This document shows positions 1 through 6,039 of a stretch of 7,879 bases of DNA, one piece after another. Every line of letters starts with the position of its first letter. Within the stretch, counting starts at the first letter, position 1. Origin of the DNA: Thermoleophilia bacterium (GTDB lineage: Bacteria > Actinomycetota > Thermoleophilia > Gaiellales > SKUG01); the NCBI GenBank assembly GCA_025964455.1, contig JAOPYU010000042.1:1-7879 (forward strand), given 5' to 3'. A program made the translations under genes and the position numbers. The notes beneath the pieces were generated by a model. That model was given only the letters and a program-made list of their open reading frames with translations. It was not told the origin of the DNA and searched no databases.

Positions 1-37
1 CCTGCAGTACGTCCTTCGCAACCTCGCCCAGGGCTGA
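1..37 (+). CDS. 3' end of an unidentified upstream gene (partial)
   Basis: The first bases read in one open frame (codons from position 2) as LQYVLRNLAQG followed by TGA at 35-37. Eleven residues are too few to identify a family. The stop lies only 10 bases before the ATG of the alpha/beta hydrolase on the same strand. This spacing suggests the two genes share a transcript and makes chance less likely. It could still be a random open stretch at the window edge, so confidence is moderate. Confidence 0.45.
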   Translation, partial: LQYVLRNLAQG

Positions 38-47
38 CACGGACCCG

Positions 48-743
48 ATGAGCGAAGTTCGCCTCCTGCACGGTCTCGGCGCCGATCGTCGCGCGTTCCA
101 GCGCTTCGAGCGGCTGCTGCCTGCGGATTGGTCGATCGAGTCTCTCGACCTGCTCGGTCATGGAGACGCGCCCCACCCCGATCGTGGCTACTCGCTCGAG
201 CAGCACGCGGCGTATGTCGCGGAGCTGGTCGAGGACGCCGCTCCCGTCTTCCTGGTCGGGCACTCCTACGGCGCCGCGACGAGCGTGGCGCTGGCGGCGA
301 CACGGCCGGAGCTGGTTCGCGGGCTTGTCCTGCTCGATCCGGTGGTCGGGCTGTCAGTGGATCGCGAAGGGTCCAAGACCGGCGAGATGATCGAGGCAAA
401 GCGCAGCGGTCGACTCACTGAGCAGGTCGCATCGCTCTACCCCGACGCGAGCCCGGCGCTCCGCGCATGGACGGTCGACACGTGGGAGCGCATGGCGATC
501 GGCGTGGTCGAGGAGCTGGATCCGGACTGGACGCGGTTCGCCGACGTCGTCACCTGCCCCGTGTCGATCATCCACGGCGAACCCGAGCTGGGTGGCTCGG
601 GTGACCTCGCGGCCGACTGGTTCGACGAGCCCCGCGTCACGCAGATCGACGGCGCTGGCCACTACCTGCACGCGACGCACGCGCGCGAGACCGCGGCGGC
701 GGTCATCGACTCGCTGCACGGGATGCTCAGCGGCGCTGCCTGA
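48..743 (+). CDS. Alpha/beta hydrolase fold protein
   Basis: A 231-residue single-domain hydrolase, about the usual length for small alpha/beta hydrolases without an N-terminal extension, and probably cytoplasmic (no signal peptide). The oxyanion-hole HG motif is at residues 8-9 (LLHGLG). The nucleophile elbow is GHSYG with Ser73. The catalytic His is His205 in GAGHYLH. The acid position after strand 7 (HGEPELG) appears to hold Glu180 rather than the more common Asp. The substrate cannot be read from sequence: esterase, lactonase and C-C hydrolase members all share these motifs. The ATG at 48 follows the upstream stop by 10 bases and lacks a clear Shine-Dalgarno, consistent with translation coupled to the preceding gene. 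Its last 17 bases overlap the end of the minus-strand glycosyltransferase gene. Family assignment is firm; function is open. Confidence 0.9.
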   Translation: MSEVRLLHGLGADRRAFQRFERLLPADWSIESLDLLGHGDAPHPDRGYSLEQHAAYVAELVEDAAPVFLVGHSYGAATSVALAATRPELVRGLVLLDPVVGLSVDREGSKTGEMIEAKRSGRLTEQVASLYPDASPALRAWTVDTWERMAIGVVEELDPDWTRFADVVTCPVSIIHGEPELGGSGDLAADWFDEPRVTQIDGAGHYLHATHARETAAAVIDSLHGMLSGAA

Positions 744-1794
744 GCGCGGCCGCGTCACGCAGCAGCGCTTCGATGCGGGCGCTCTGGCGGCGCACGTCAT
801 GTGAGAGGGCAGCGGTCCGCGCCAGCAGGTTCGGGACCGGCAGCGCGCTCGCGGCGCGCAGGCCGCGTTCGATGTCGTCCACGTCGAGCGGGTCGACGAG
901 CACCCCGGCACCCTCCACCACGAACTCCGGTGGGCCGCCGACCTGCGTGGCGAGAACCGAGCGCTCGCACCCCATCGCCTCGATGAGCACCTGCCCGAAC
1001 GGCTCGACCGTGCTCGGCAGGCAGAGCACGTCACACGCGCGCATCCAGGTGACGACGTCCTCGTGCGCGACGCGGCCGACCAGGTGCACTCCCTCGCGCC
1101 CCGCAAGTTCGCTGCGCAGGGGGCCATCTCCCACCAGCGTCAATGACCCCTCGCCGAGGCGCGCGAAGGCGTCCGCGAGTCGGACGACGTTCTTGCGCTC
1201 GTCGAGCGTGCCGACGAACAGGAAAGCCGTGCCGGATGTCGGCGCGCGCCAGACGCGGCCGAGCCGGTGGCGCGCGTCGGTGTGCAGCCCCGGGGTGAAT
1301 CGCGCCTCCACGTCGACGCCCGCGTCGATCACGTGCACACGGCCGGCGAGCTCGGGGACCCGCCGCTCGAGTTCGTCTGCGAGGTAGCGCGAGACAGCGA
1401 TGACGTGGTCGGCGCGGCGCGCCAGCATGCGCATCGCGCGCGTGATCCCGCGGCGCTCGCCGATGTTGCGCACGTCGCGACCGTGCGCCACGACGACCAG
1501 GCCCGTGCGCGGCAACAATCGACACGCGAGCGCCGCGAGCGCGCCAGCGGGCGCGAGGAAGTGCGCGTAGACCACCTGCGGTCGCCGGGTCAGGATGGCG
1601 GCGAGCACGCGGACGGCGAACCCGACGTGCTTGGCGATCCCGCCGCCGCGGCGCGTCACCGCGACGACGCGAACACGGTGTCCCTGCGCGCGCAGGGCGG
1701 TCTCCTGCCCGCGCACGAAGACGCCGAGGTCAGGGTTGCCCGGCCCGGGATACATCTGGGAGACGATCAGGATGTCGAGTCGCGCGTCGGCCAT
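727..1794 (-). CDS. GT4-family glycosyltransferase (GT-B fold)
   Basis: A 355-residue retaining glycosyltransferase of the GT4 type, normal in length for the family. These enzymes move a sugar from a nucleotide donor to a lipid, glycan or small acceptor at the inner face of the membrane. The N-terminal acceptor half starts with a beta strand (DILIVSQMYPGPGNPDLG) and contains AHGRDVRN (103-110). The C-terminal donor half has VGTLDERKN (194-202, with the Arg/Lys pair expected to contact phosphate), VGDGPLR (221-227) and the EX7E motif EPFGQVLIE with Glu264 and Glu272, followed by GGPPEFV. The frame is open back to about 2016, but the upstream part is Arg/Cys-rich and lies antisense-free inside the protease gene in another frame, so I start at the ATG 1792-1794 just before the first beta strand. 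It begins 34 bases after the protease stop and is the third gene of the operon. No clear Shine-Dalgarno. Donor and acceptor cannot be deduced. Confidence 0.9.
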   Translation of the reverse strand: MADARLDILIVSQMYPGPGNPDLGVFVRGQETALRAQGHRVRVVAVTRRGGGIAKHVGFAVRVLAAILTRRPQVVYAHFLAPAGALAALACRLLPRTGLVVVAHGRDVRNIGERRGITRAMRMLARRADHVIAVSRYLADELERRVPELAGRVHVIDAGVDVEARFTPGLHTDARHRLGRVWRAPTSGTAFLFVGTLDERKNVVRLADAFARLGEGSLTLVGDGPLRSELAGREGVHLVGRVAHEDVVTWMRACDVLCLPSTVEPFGQVLIEAMGCERSVLATQVGGPPEFVVEGAGVLVDPLDVDDIERGLRAASALPVPNLLARTAALSHDVRRQSARIEALLRDAAALRQRR

Positions 1795-1828
1795 CTGCGC
1801 GCGAGCGTACCAGCCGCACTCGCGCCGA

Positions 1829-2980
1829 TCAGCGGCGCCACTGCGGGCAGCCGAGGCCCGGCAGCTGCTCAAACCACGTCGGGAGTGCCGAGTTTGCGCT
1901 GAGCGCGGCGCGAACCACGCTCGTCGGCACGGCGACACCTGCCGTCTCCGCGCGGAACGGCACACGCGCACGCACGAGGCCGTGGAAAGCGAAGCCGGTC
2001 TTGAGCGCAGGATCATCGGTGGTCACGAGCGCTGCTCCGGAGAAGCCCGTCTCCACGCCCGCGACGAAGGGGATCACGTTGCGGTCGCTGATCCGCTCGC
2101 CGTAGCCGTCGGGCTGCTCGCGGGTGATCGACGCCTCGTCCATCGACATCATTGCGGGGGCGCGCCGCAGCGAGCCGGCGACGCCGCCGATCGCGACGCC
2201 GTACGCATAGCCCATCTTCGGGGCGCCGCTCCCCGCGTAGAACCCAAGCGCCGGCTGGCGCAGGCCCGGCACCTTGAGCACGGCGACGTCATCATCGATG
2301 TCGAGGTAGCGGATCATCGCGGGAAGTCGTGAGCCGGTGCCATCGGCGGCGGAGATGCGCACCCGCCGCGCCGAGTTCTCGATCGCGTGCACGGTCGTGA
2401 CGACGGTCTCGGAGCCGAGCACGACCCCGGTCGCAACCGTGCGTGCACCCCCGCAGGCCTCGACCGTGACACGCACGATGCTGTCGACGGTGGCGTCACG
2501 TCCCTGCTGCCACGGCGAGCTGATGCCGCCGGCCATCCATCGGTCCCAGACCTTCTTGTCGATGCGGCGCAACTGCATCGCCGCGGCTTCGACCGATGCG
2601 GTGGTGGTCGGATCGTCCTCGATCGGAACGGGGCGCACGTCGATGTGGTCGCCGGCATAGGGATCGGGGCCGTCGTCGATGGTGCCATCTGCAAGGAGCG
2701 GTGGCGCGACGTACATCACCGTGCGGTTGGCGAGGCTGGCGCGCGCCTTGGCGGGGGTCGCGCGCTTCGCCGTGCTGGCCGGCACGGGGGCAGTGGCGCG
2801 GCGCACGCCGTCGGAGTCGACCTGGGCGCCGTTGACCACCAGGACCGGCGTGATCGGCTTCTGCTTGGTCGCGGCTGGTTCCTTCGGGAGCGCTTCGCTG
2901 CCTCCGGACGCGGCGCATCCAGAAAGCGCTGCTGCAGCGAGCAGGCATCCCACCACGCGTCGTGCGCGAACGCCGATCAC
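1829..2980 (-). CDS. Trypsin-like serine protease, probable lipoprotein, MarP-like protease domain
   Basis: 383 residues. The N-terminus has a basic start, a hydrophobic segment and a lipobox LSGC with Cys22, so it is probably a lipidated protein on the outer face of the membrane. Residues 30-160 form a low-complexity then acidic linker. Residues 168-383 form a chymotrypsin-fold domain with His198 (TTVHAI), Asp231 (DVAVLKV) and Ser314 (TGFSGAAL, replacing the usual GNSGGPL). All three triad positions are present, so an active enzyme is likely. Cys176, just before the first barrel strands, and Cys378, near the C-terminus, are placed like the disulfide pair I recall in the mycobacterial periplasmic protease MarP, but the four-helix membrane domain of MarP is replaced by a lipoprotein anchor. 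No PDZ domain. The start codon is GTG (2978-2980) and overlaps the cyclase TGA as GTGA, which points to translational coupling. The substrate is unknown. Confidence 0.88.
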   Translation of the reverse strand: MIGVRARRVVGCLLAAAALSGCAASGGSEALPKEPAATKQKPITPVLVVNGAQVDSDGVRRATAPVPASTAKRATPAKARASLANRTVMYVAPPLLADGTIDDGPDPYAGDHIDVRPVPIEDDPTTTASVEAAAMQLRRIDKKVWDRWMAGGISSPWQQGRDATVDSIVRVTVEACGGARTVATGVVLGSETVVTTVHAIENSARRVRISAADGTGSRLPAMIRYLDIDDDVAVLKVPGLRQPALGFYAGSGAPKMGYAYGVAIGGVAGSLRRAPAMMSMDEASITREQPDGYGERISDRNVIPFVAGVETGFSGAALVTTDDPALKTGFAFHGLVRARVPFRAETAGVAVPTSVVRAALSANSALPTWFEQLPGLGCPQWRR

Positions 2981-4419
2981 GCGGCGAACTCGTCGTCGAC
3001 GCCATCGAGCTCGGGCCGCATCGGCGGCAGGGCCCAGGCCTCGACGACACGCGACTTGCCCTTCATCGTCACGTCGCCCACGAGCATCGCCCGTTCGCGC
3101 AGCTCCTCGCCGAGCCGGTCGACGGTCGAGCGTGAGACGAGCAGAACGGCGCCCAGCTCCTTGGTGGAAGATTCGAGGCGAGCCGTGGTGTTCACGGTGT
3201 CGCCGATGGCGGTGTAGTCCAGGCGGCGCTCGTGGCCGACGTTGCCGACGACCGCGGGACCCGAGTGCACGGCGACGCCGATCGCGAAGGGCGACTGGCC
3301 CTCCTCCGCGCGTCGCTCGTTCACCGCGTGCAGCCGCTCGAGCATGTCGAGCGCGGCGCGTGCGGCGCGATCAGCGTGGTCTTCGACCGGGACCGGAGCG
3401 CCCCAGAACGCCATCAGGCCATCGCCGGTGAACTTGTCGAGTGTCCCGCCCGTGCCCATCACGCTCGCCGACAGCTCCGAGAGCAGCACGTTGAGCTCGG
3501 TGATGACTTCCTTGGCGCCCTTGTCCTCAGACCAGCTCGTGAAGCCACGGATGTCGCAGAACAGCACGCTGATGTCCTGCTGCTCCCCACCGAGCTCGAT
3601 CTCCTGCATCGTCTCGATGTTGTCGTTGACGATCCCCTCCGGCACGTATCGCGAGAACGTGTCCTTGAGCCGGTCGCCGCGCCGCTTCTCGCGCTGCTGG
3701 CTGTTCGCCACCCACAGCGCGCCGTACATCCCCACGAGGAGGATCGGGAGGAGGACGGCGAACTGCCACAGGTCTGAGACGTATGGGGTGAGAACGGCAG
3801 TCGCAAAGGCCGGGAGCAGGATGTTGGTGGACATCGGGATGTACGTATGGCGGAGCCAGCCGAGCGCAACGCCCGGGGTCGTCGCCTCGATCTCGAGACA
3901 CACCATCGCGTCAAAGGCGATCTCCAGCATCACGGCGGTCACGAACGCCGGCACCAGCAGGACCACCTGGTCAACGGAAACGACCTCGATCACATCCCGT
4001 GAGATCCAGCCCACGAGACCGATGCTCAGCGCGCTCGAGGAGGTCGAAGCCACACGCCAGTAGTGGCCACGCCACCCCGGGACCAGTGGAGGCTGCCCCC
4101 AGAGCGCAAGCATCACCGTGATGGCGCCGACCCACATCGCGAGGCCCGGCTCCAGCAGCACGACCGCAAGGACGAGCGGCACACTGTCGAGGGAGATCAT
4201 CGTCTCACCGATGCCGAAGCGAAGCGGGAACCGAGAGCAGACCAGGCTCGCTGCCAGCAGGATCGCCGCCATGACATAAGCAGATGCGTCCCCACGGTCT
4301 GCGATCACCCGCTGCGTCGCGTATGCCAACGCGGCGAGCCCGACCACGGCGATCACGCCAGCAGCTCCGAAGAGGAAGTGCTGGGTTCGTGTCTGGGTGT
4401 CGGTTGGGGTGTCCGTCAT
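2977..4419 (-). CDS. Membrane-bound class III adenylate cyclase (class IIIb type)
   Basis: 480 residues. The first 240 hold about six or seven hydrophobic helices (roughly 16-36, 48-62, 79-108, 126-145, 151-176, 193-212, 218-237), a membrane sensor region I cannot name. A charged linker and the segment FSRYVPEGIVNDNI (255-268) lead to the catalytic domain at about 280-465. Metal-binding Asp289 (FCDIRGFT) and Asp333 (KFTGDGLMAFWG), the base-recognition Lys329, and Asn410 and Arg414 (DTVNTTARLES) of the transition-state site are all present. The position normally held by Asp in class IIIa enzymes is Thr403, the hallmark of class IIIb adenylate cyclases. The product is predicted to be cAMP, and activity would require a homodimer. 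The ATG at 4417-4419 is chosen because the open frame further upstream (to a TTG at 4623) encodes a hydrophilic, helix-free tail that would cover the whole divergent promoter. No clear Shine-Dalgarno. First gene of the operon with the protease and glycosyltransferase. Confidence 0.92.
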   Translation of the reverse strand: MTDTPTDTQTRTQHFLFGAAGVIAVVGLAALAYATQRVIADRGDASAYVMAAILLAASLVCSRFPLRFGIGETMISLDSVPLVLAVVLLEPGLAMWVGAITVMLALWGQPPLVPGWRGHYWRVASTSSSALSIGLVGWISRDVIEVVSVDQVVLLVPAFVTAVMLEIAFDAMVCLEIEATTPGVALGWLRHTYIPMSTNILLPAFATAVLTPYVSDLWQFAVLLPILLVGMYGALWVANSQQREKRRGDRLKDTFSRYVPEGIVNDNIETMQEIELGGEQQDISVLFCDIRGFTSWSEDKGAKEVITELNVLLSELSASVMGTGGTLDKFTGDGLMAFWGAPVPVEDHADRAARAALDMLERLHAVNERRAEEGQSPFAIGVAVHSGPAVVGNVGHERRLDYTAIGDTVNTTARLESSTKELGAVLLVSRSTVDRLGEELRERAMLVGDVTMKGKSRVVEAWALPPMRPELDGVDDEFAA

Positions 4420-4440
4420 GCCGTGAGAGATCGCTGTGAC

Positions 4441-4460
4441 CGCGTGCGCAGACGCACGCG
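4441..4460 (-). promoter_or_regulatory. GC-rich hairpin in the cyclase 5' leader
   Basis: CGCGTGCG (4441-4448) and CGCACGCG (4453-4460) are perfect 8-base inverted repeats around a 4-base loop. In the cyclase transcript this stem would sit 22-41 bases upstream of the ATG, where it could influence translation or mRNA stability, or, as DNA, bind a dimeric regulator. The repeat is seen directly; its function is inferred. A short GC-only palindrome can arise by chance in DNA this rich in GC. Confidence 0.35.
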
Positions 4461-4528
4461 AGTAAGGAGTTGGGTGATCATCGGTCCGGCGTTGCGACAC
4501 CTGAGCTGCGCATATCATTCGCGACGAA

Positions 4529-4548
4529 GAGCAATCACTGTGAGCAAT
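4529..4548. repeat. GAGCAAT direct repeat with embedded TCACTGTGA palindrome
   Basis: GAGCAAT occurs at 4529-4535 and again at 4542-4548, a 13-base period. The gap contains the palindrome TCACTGTGA (4535-4543). The location, in the most AT-rich part of the divergent promoter region, fits an operator. The TGTGA element resembles half of a CRP/FNR-family site (TGTGA-N6-TCACA), but the expected second half is not present at the right spacing, so a CRP site is not claimed. Confidence 0.3.
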
Positions 4549-4612
4549 TTGTAAAACGTGCTCAAGAACGCCGCGGAAAGGGCCGATAGCTGTGTCGGGG
4601 AAGGTTCGGCTC

Positions 4613-4617
4613 GGAGG
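4613..4617 (+). promoter_or_regulatory. Strong ribosome binding site for the small exported protein
   Basis: GGAGG ends 5 bases before the ATG at 4623. It is the clearest Shine-Dalgarno in the window (most other starts here have none) and fixes the start of this short gene. Confidence 0.8.
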
Positions 4618-4622
4618 ATTCA

Positions 4623-4859
4623 ATGAAGACAGTTCGAAAGTTCAGCACGATTGCGGTCATCGGCCTTGCGATCGGATGCGCATTCAGCACCACCGCGGTG
4701 TCGACTGCTGGGGCTCGCGCCTACAGCACCTGCGACAACAAGATCGACAAGATGGAAACGGCTGCAGCCAGGGATCTCGCCAAGGGCAAGCTGGACGAAG
4801 CCGAGTACCTCAAGGTCATGGCTGAGGTGGATTTCCATCGCCAGCTCTGGGGCTGCTAA
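4623..4859 (+). CDS. Small exported protein with two mature cysteines, unknown function
   Basis: 78 residues. The N-terminus is a clear export signal: MKTVRKF, then a hydrophobic core (about 9-27), then an AxA-type cleavage site ARA at 31-33. The mature part is only about 45 residues, charged and predicted helical (KIDKMETAAARDLAKGK, then LDEAEYLKVMAEVDF), with Cys37 near its start and Cys78 as the last residue. A disulfide closing the two ends is plausible. The stretch GKLDEAEYLKVMAEV loosely recalls a SHOCT-type helix pair, but the match is too weak to claim. Cys19 (AIGC) could alternatively be a poor lipobox. The strong GGAGG and a perfect hairpin after the stop mark it as a real, independently transcribed gene, probably well expressed. 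I do not recognise the family. Confidence 0.78.
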   Translation: MKTVRKFSTIAVIGLAIGCAFSTTAVSTAGARAYSTCDNKIDKMETAAARDLAKGKLDEAEYLKVMAEVDFHRQLWGC

Positions 4860-4881
4860 GACCCCGTGAGCCGAACTGTTT

Positions 4882-4910
4882 CGAGGGACCGGTCATCGAC
4901 CGGTCCCTCG
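4882..4910 (+). terminator. Hairpin transcription terminator after the small exported protein gene
   Basis: CGAGGGACCGGT (4882-4893) pairs perfectly with ACCGGTCCCTCG (4899-4910) around the 5-base loop CATCG, a 12-base stem starting 22 bases after the TAA. It is followed by GCAATTCAAG rather than a T-run, so it is an I-shaped terminator of the kind common in actinobacteria. It separates the small gene from the Cys-rich gene downstream. Confidence 0.75.
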
Positions 4911-4956
4911 GCAATTCAAGCCTGCGACGACGCCGGCCGATGCTAGCCACATTCCC

Positions 4957-6039
4957 ATGAATCGACCGCTTCACAGCATCACGGCCATTGCAGTACTCGC
5001 TCTCGCCATGACCGGCGGATGGCTCGTCACCAGCCGCGTCCAGCAGACCGTCGCCATCGTTCCGGGACTCGATGGATGTGCTCGGCTGACCACCTCCGCC
5101 GAACGCATCGAATGTCTCTCGGACGAGTTCGCCGATGGTGCTGCTCAGTCCGCAGACGGAGCGACGGGGGCACGGCGAGACGAGCGGGTGATCGAGTATG
5201 TACGGCGGGCGGAGACCTTGGCCCGCGGCAACCCGACGCTCGCGGACACCTGTCATCCGTCTATGCATCGCCTCGGCCGCCGCGAGGGCGCTCGCGCTGG
5301 GGCTGAGGGCCGGACACCGACGTTCCCTGGCGGCTCCTCGCAGCTATGCACCGCCGGGTACGTCCACGGCCTCGCGGAGGGCTATCTCGCCCGGACGCCG
5401 AATATCGACGCGGCCAAGATCTTTCCCGGGTTGTGCCACGATCCCTCCTCCAAGCCCGGATGCGCGCACGGCATCGGGCATGCGCTCCTTCGTTCCGTGC
5501 CGAATCGATCCGCCGACAATACGTCGCCGGCGCTGACGGACTGTGAGACGTTGCCAGAGAATTTCATCGCGTCGTGCCGCAACGGTGTGTACATGGAGAG
5601 CGCGATGCGTACGGGCGAGGCGGTGATCAGCCCCGCTCGGTATGCGGCAGGCTGCGGGGCCTCGGAATCGGTCGAGCGTGCACTCTCGTGCTGGTCGTAC
5701 CTCCCGCAGAGCCTCACCGCGCACGACGTGCCGCTCGACGAGTATCCGGGGTGGTGCGCGCGGTCGACATTGCCGGGACAGTTCACCTGTATCGAAGCCT
5801 ACGGACGGCAGCTCGGCGTCGAGGGGTCTCCCGCCTGTGGCCGCAGCGGCGACATCCCCGAACTTCGCCAGCGATGCATCGAGGGCGCGATCGGTCTCCA
5901 GGTCGGGAGCGGACACGTCAGCCCAGCTGAGGCACGATCAACCTGCGGTGGCATCAAGGACAGTTCACTGGTCGCCTATTGCCGACGTGCGGTCGAGCGC
6001 TACTCGTCGGGACGCGCCAAGGTCGAGGCTGACGCGTAG
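4957..6039 (+). CDS. Membrane-anchored or secreted Cys/His-rich protein, uncharacterised
   Basis: 360 residues. A hydrophobic segment at about 8-25 after a short basic start acts as a signal or membrane anchor; the rest is predicted outside the cytoplasm. It has 16 cysteines (41, 53, 99, 131, 160, 169, 196, 207, 233, 245, 267, 278, 294, 307, 330, 342), an even number falling into consecutive pairs mostly 9-13 residues apart and repeating about every 35 residues from 160 on. Distinct motifs are CHPSMHRLG (99-107), CTAGYVHGLAEGY (131-143), CAHGIGHALL (169-178) and CRNGVYMES (207-215), giving His100, 104, 137, 171 and 175 as possible metal or cofactor ligands. I recall similar CxHGxGH motifs in hypothetical proteins but know no function. 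The ATG at 4957 has no Shine-Dalgarno. A weak promoter-like pair (TTCAAG 4915-4920, GATGCT 4939-4944, 18-base spacer) would give a nearly leaderless mRNA. Its last 40 bases overlap the ATPase gene on the other strand. Confidence 0.85.
   Translation: MNRPLHSITAIAVLALAMTGGWLVTSRVQQTVAIVPGLDGCARLTTSAERIECLSDEFADGAAQSADGATGARRDERVIEYVRRAETLARGNPTLADTCHPSMHRLGRREGARAGAEGRTPTFPGGSSQLCTAGYVHGLAEGYLARTPNIDAAKIFPGLCHDPSSKPGCAHGIGHALLRSVPNRSADNTSPALTDCETLPENFIASCRNGVYMESAMRTGEAVISPARYAAGCGASESVERALSCWSYLPQSLTAHDVPLDEYPGWCARSTLPGQFTCIEAYGRQLGVEGSPACGRSGDIPELRQRCIEGAIGLQVGSGHVSPAEARSTCGGIKDSSLVAYCRRAVERYSSGRAKVEADA

Larger units (their letters stand above)
4420..4622. promoter_or_regulatory. Divergent intergenic control region
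   Basis: The 203 bases between the cyclase (minus) and the small exported protein (plus) must carry promoters for both. The region is less GC-rich in its middle (about 4505-4557, with the run AATTTGTAAAA at 4546-4556) than the genes around it, as expected for a promoter. It holds a GC-rich inverted repeat, a heptamer direct repeat and a short TCACTGTGA palindrome, listed separately. I could not place a convincing -35/-10 pair on either strand, so transcription starts are not called. Confidence 0.6.

Noticed and set aside
1267..1902. Plus-strand open frame of 211 codons opposite the glycosyltransferase
   Set aside because: Shadow of the GT4 gene, whose EX7E and nucleotide-binding motifs are intact on the other strand. 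The translated product resembles no protein.
1795..2016. 74-residue N-terminal extension of the glycosyltransferase
   Set aside because: Arg/Ser/Cys-rich and overlapping the coding protease C-terminus in another frame. The GT-B fold starts with the strand directly after the ATG at 1794.
2387..3217. Plus-strand open frame of 276 codons opposite the protease and cyclase ends
   Set aside because: Antisense shadow typical of GC-rich DNA. Low-complexity Arg/Ala/Gly composition, no ribosome binding site, and it overlaps two genes with intact catalytic motifs.
4063..4554. Plus-strand open frame of 163 codons opposite the cyclase N-terminus
   Set aside because: Mostly antisense to the well-supported cyclase membrane region, and the product is His/Arg-rich with no family features. 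Only its last 26 codons, outside the cyclase gene, were kept as a weak leader-ORF idea.
4539..4560. CRP/cAMP-receptor binding site beginning with TGTGA
   Set aside because: The second half-site after a 6-base spacer reads TGTAA instead of TCACA, so the full palindrome is missing.
4420..4623. 68-residue N-terminal extension of the cyclase from a TTG at 4623
   Set aside because: The extension is hydrophilic, unlike family N-termini, and would fill the entire divergent promoter region up to the first base of the facing gene. The ATG at 4419 sits just before the first membrane helix.
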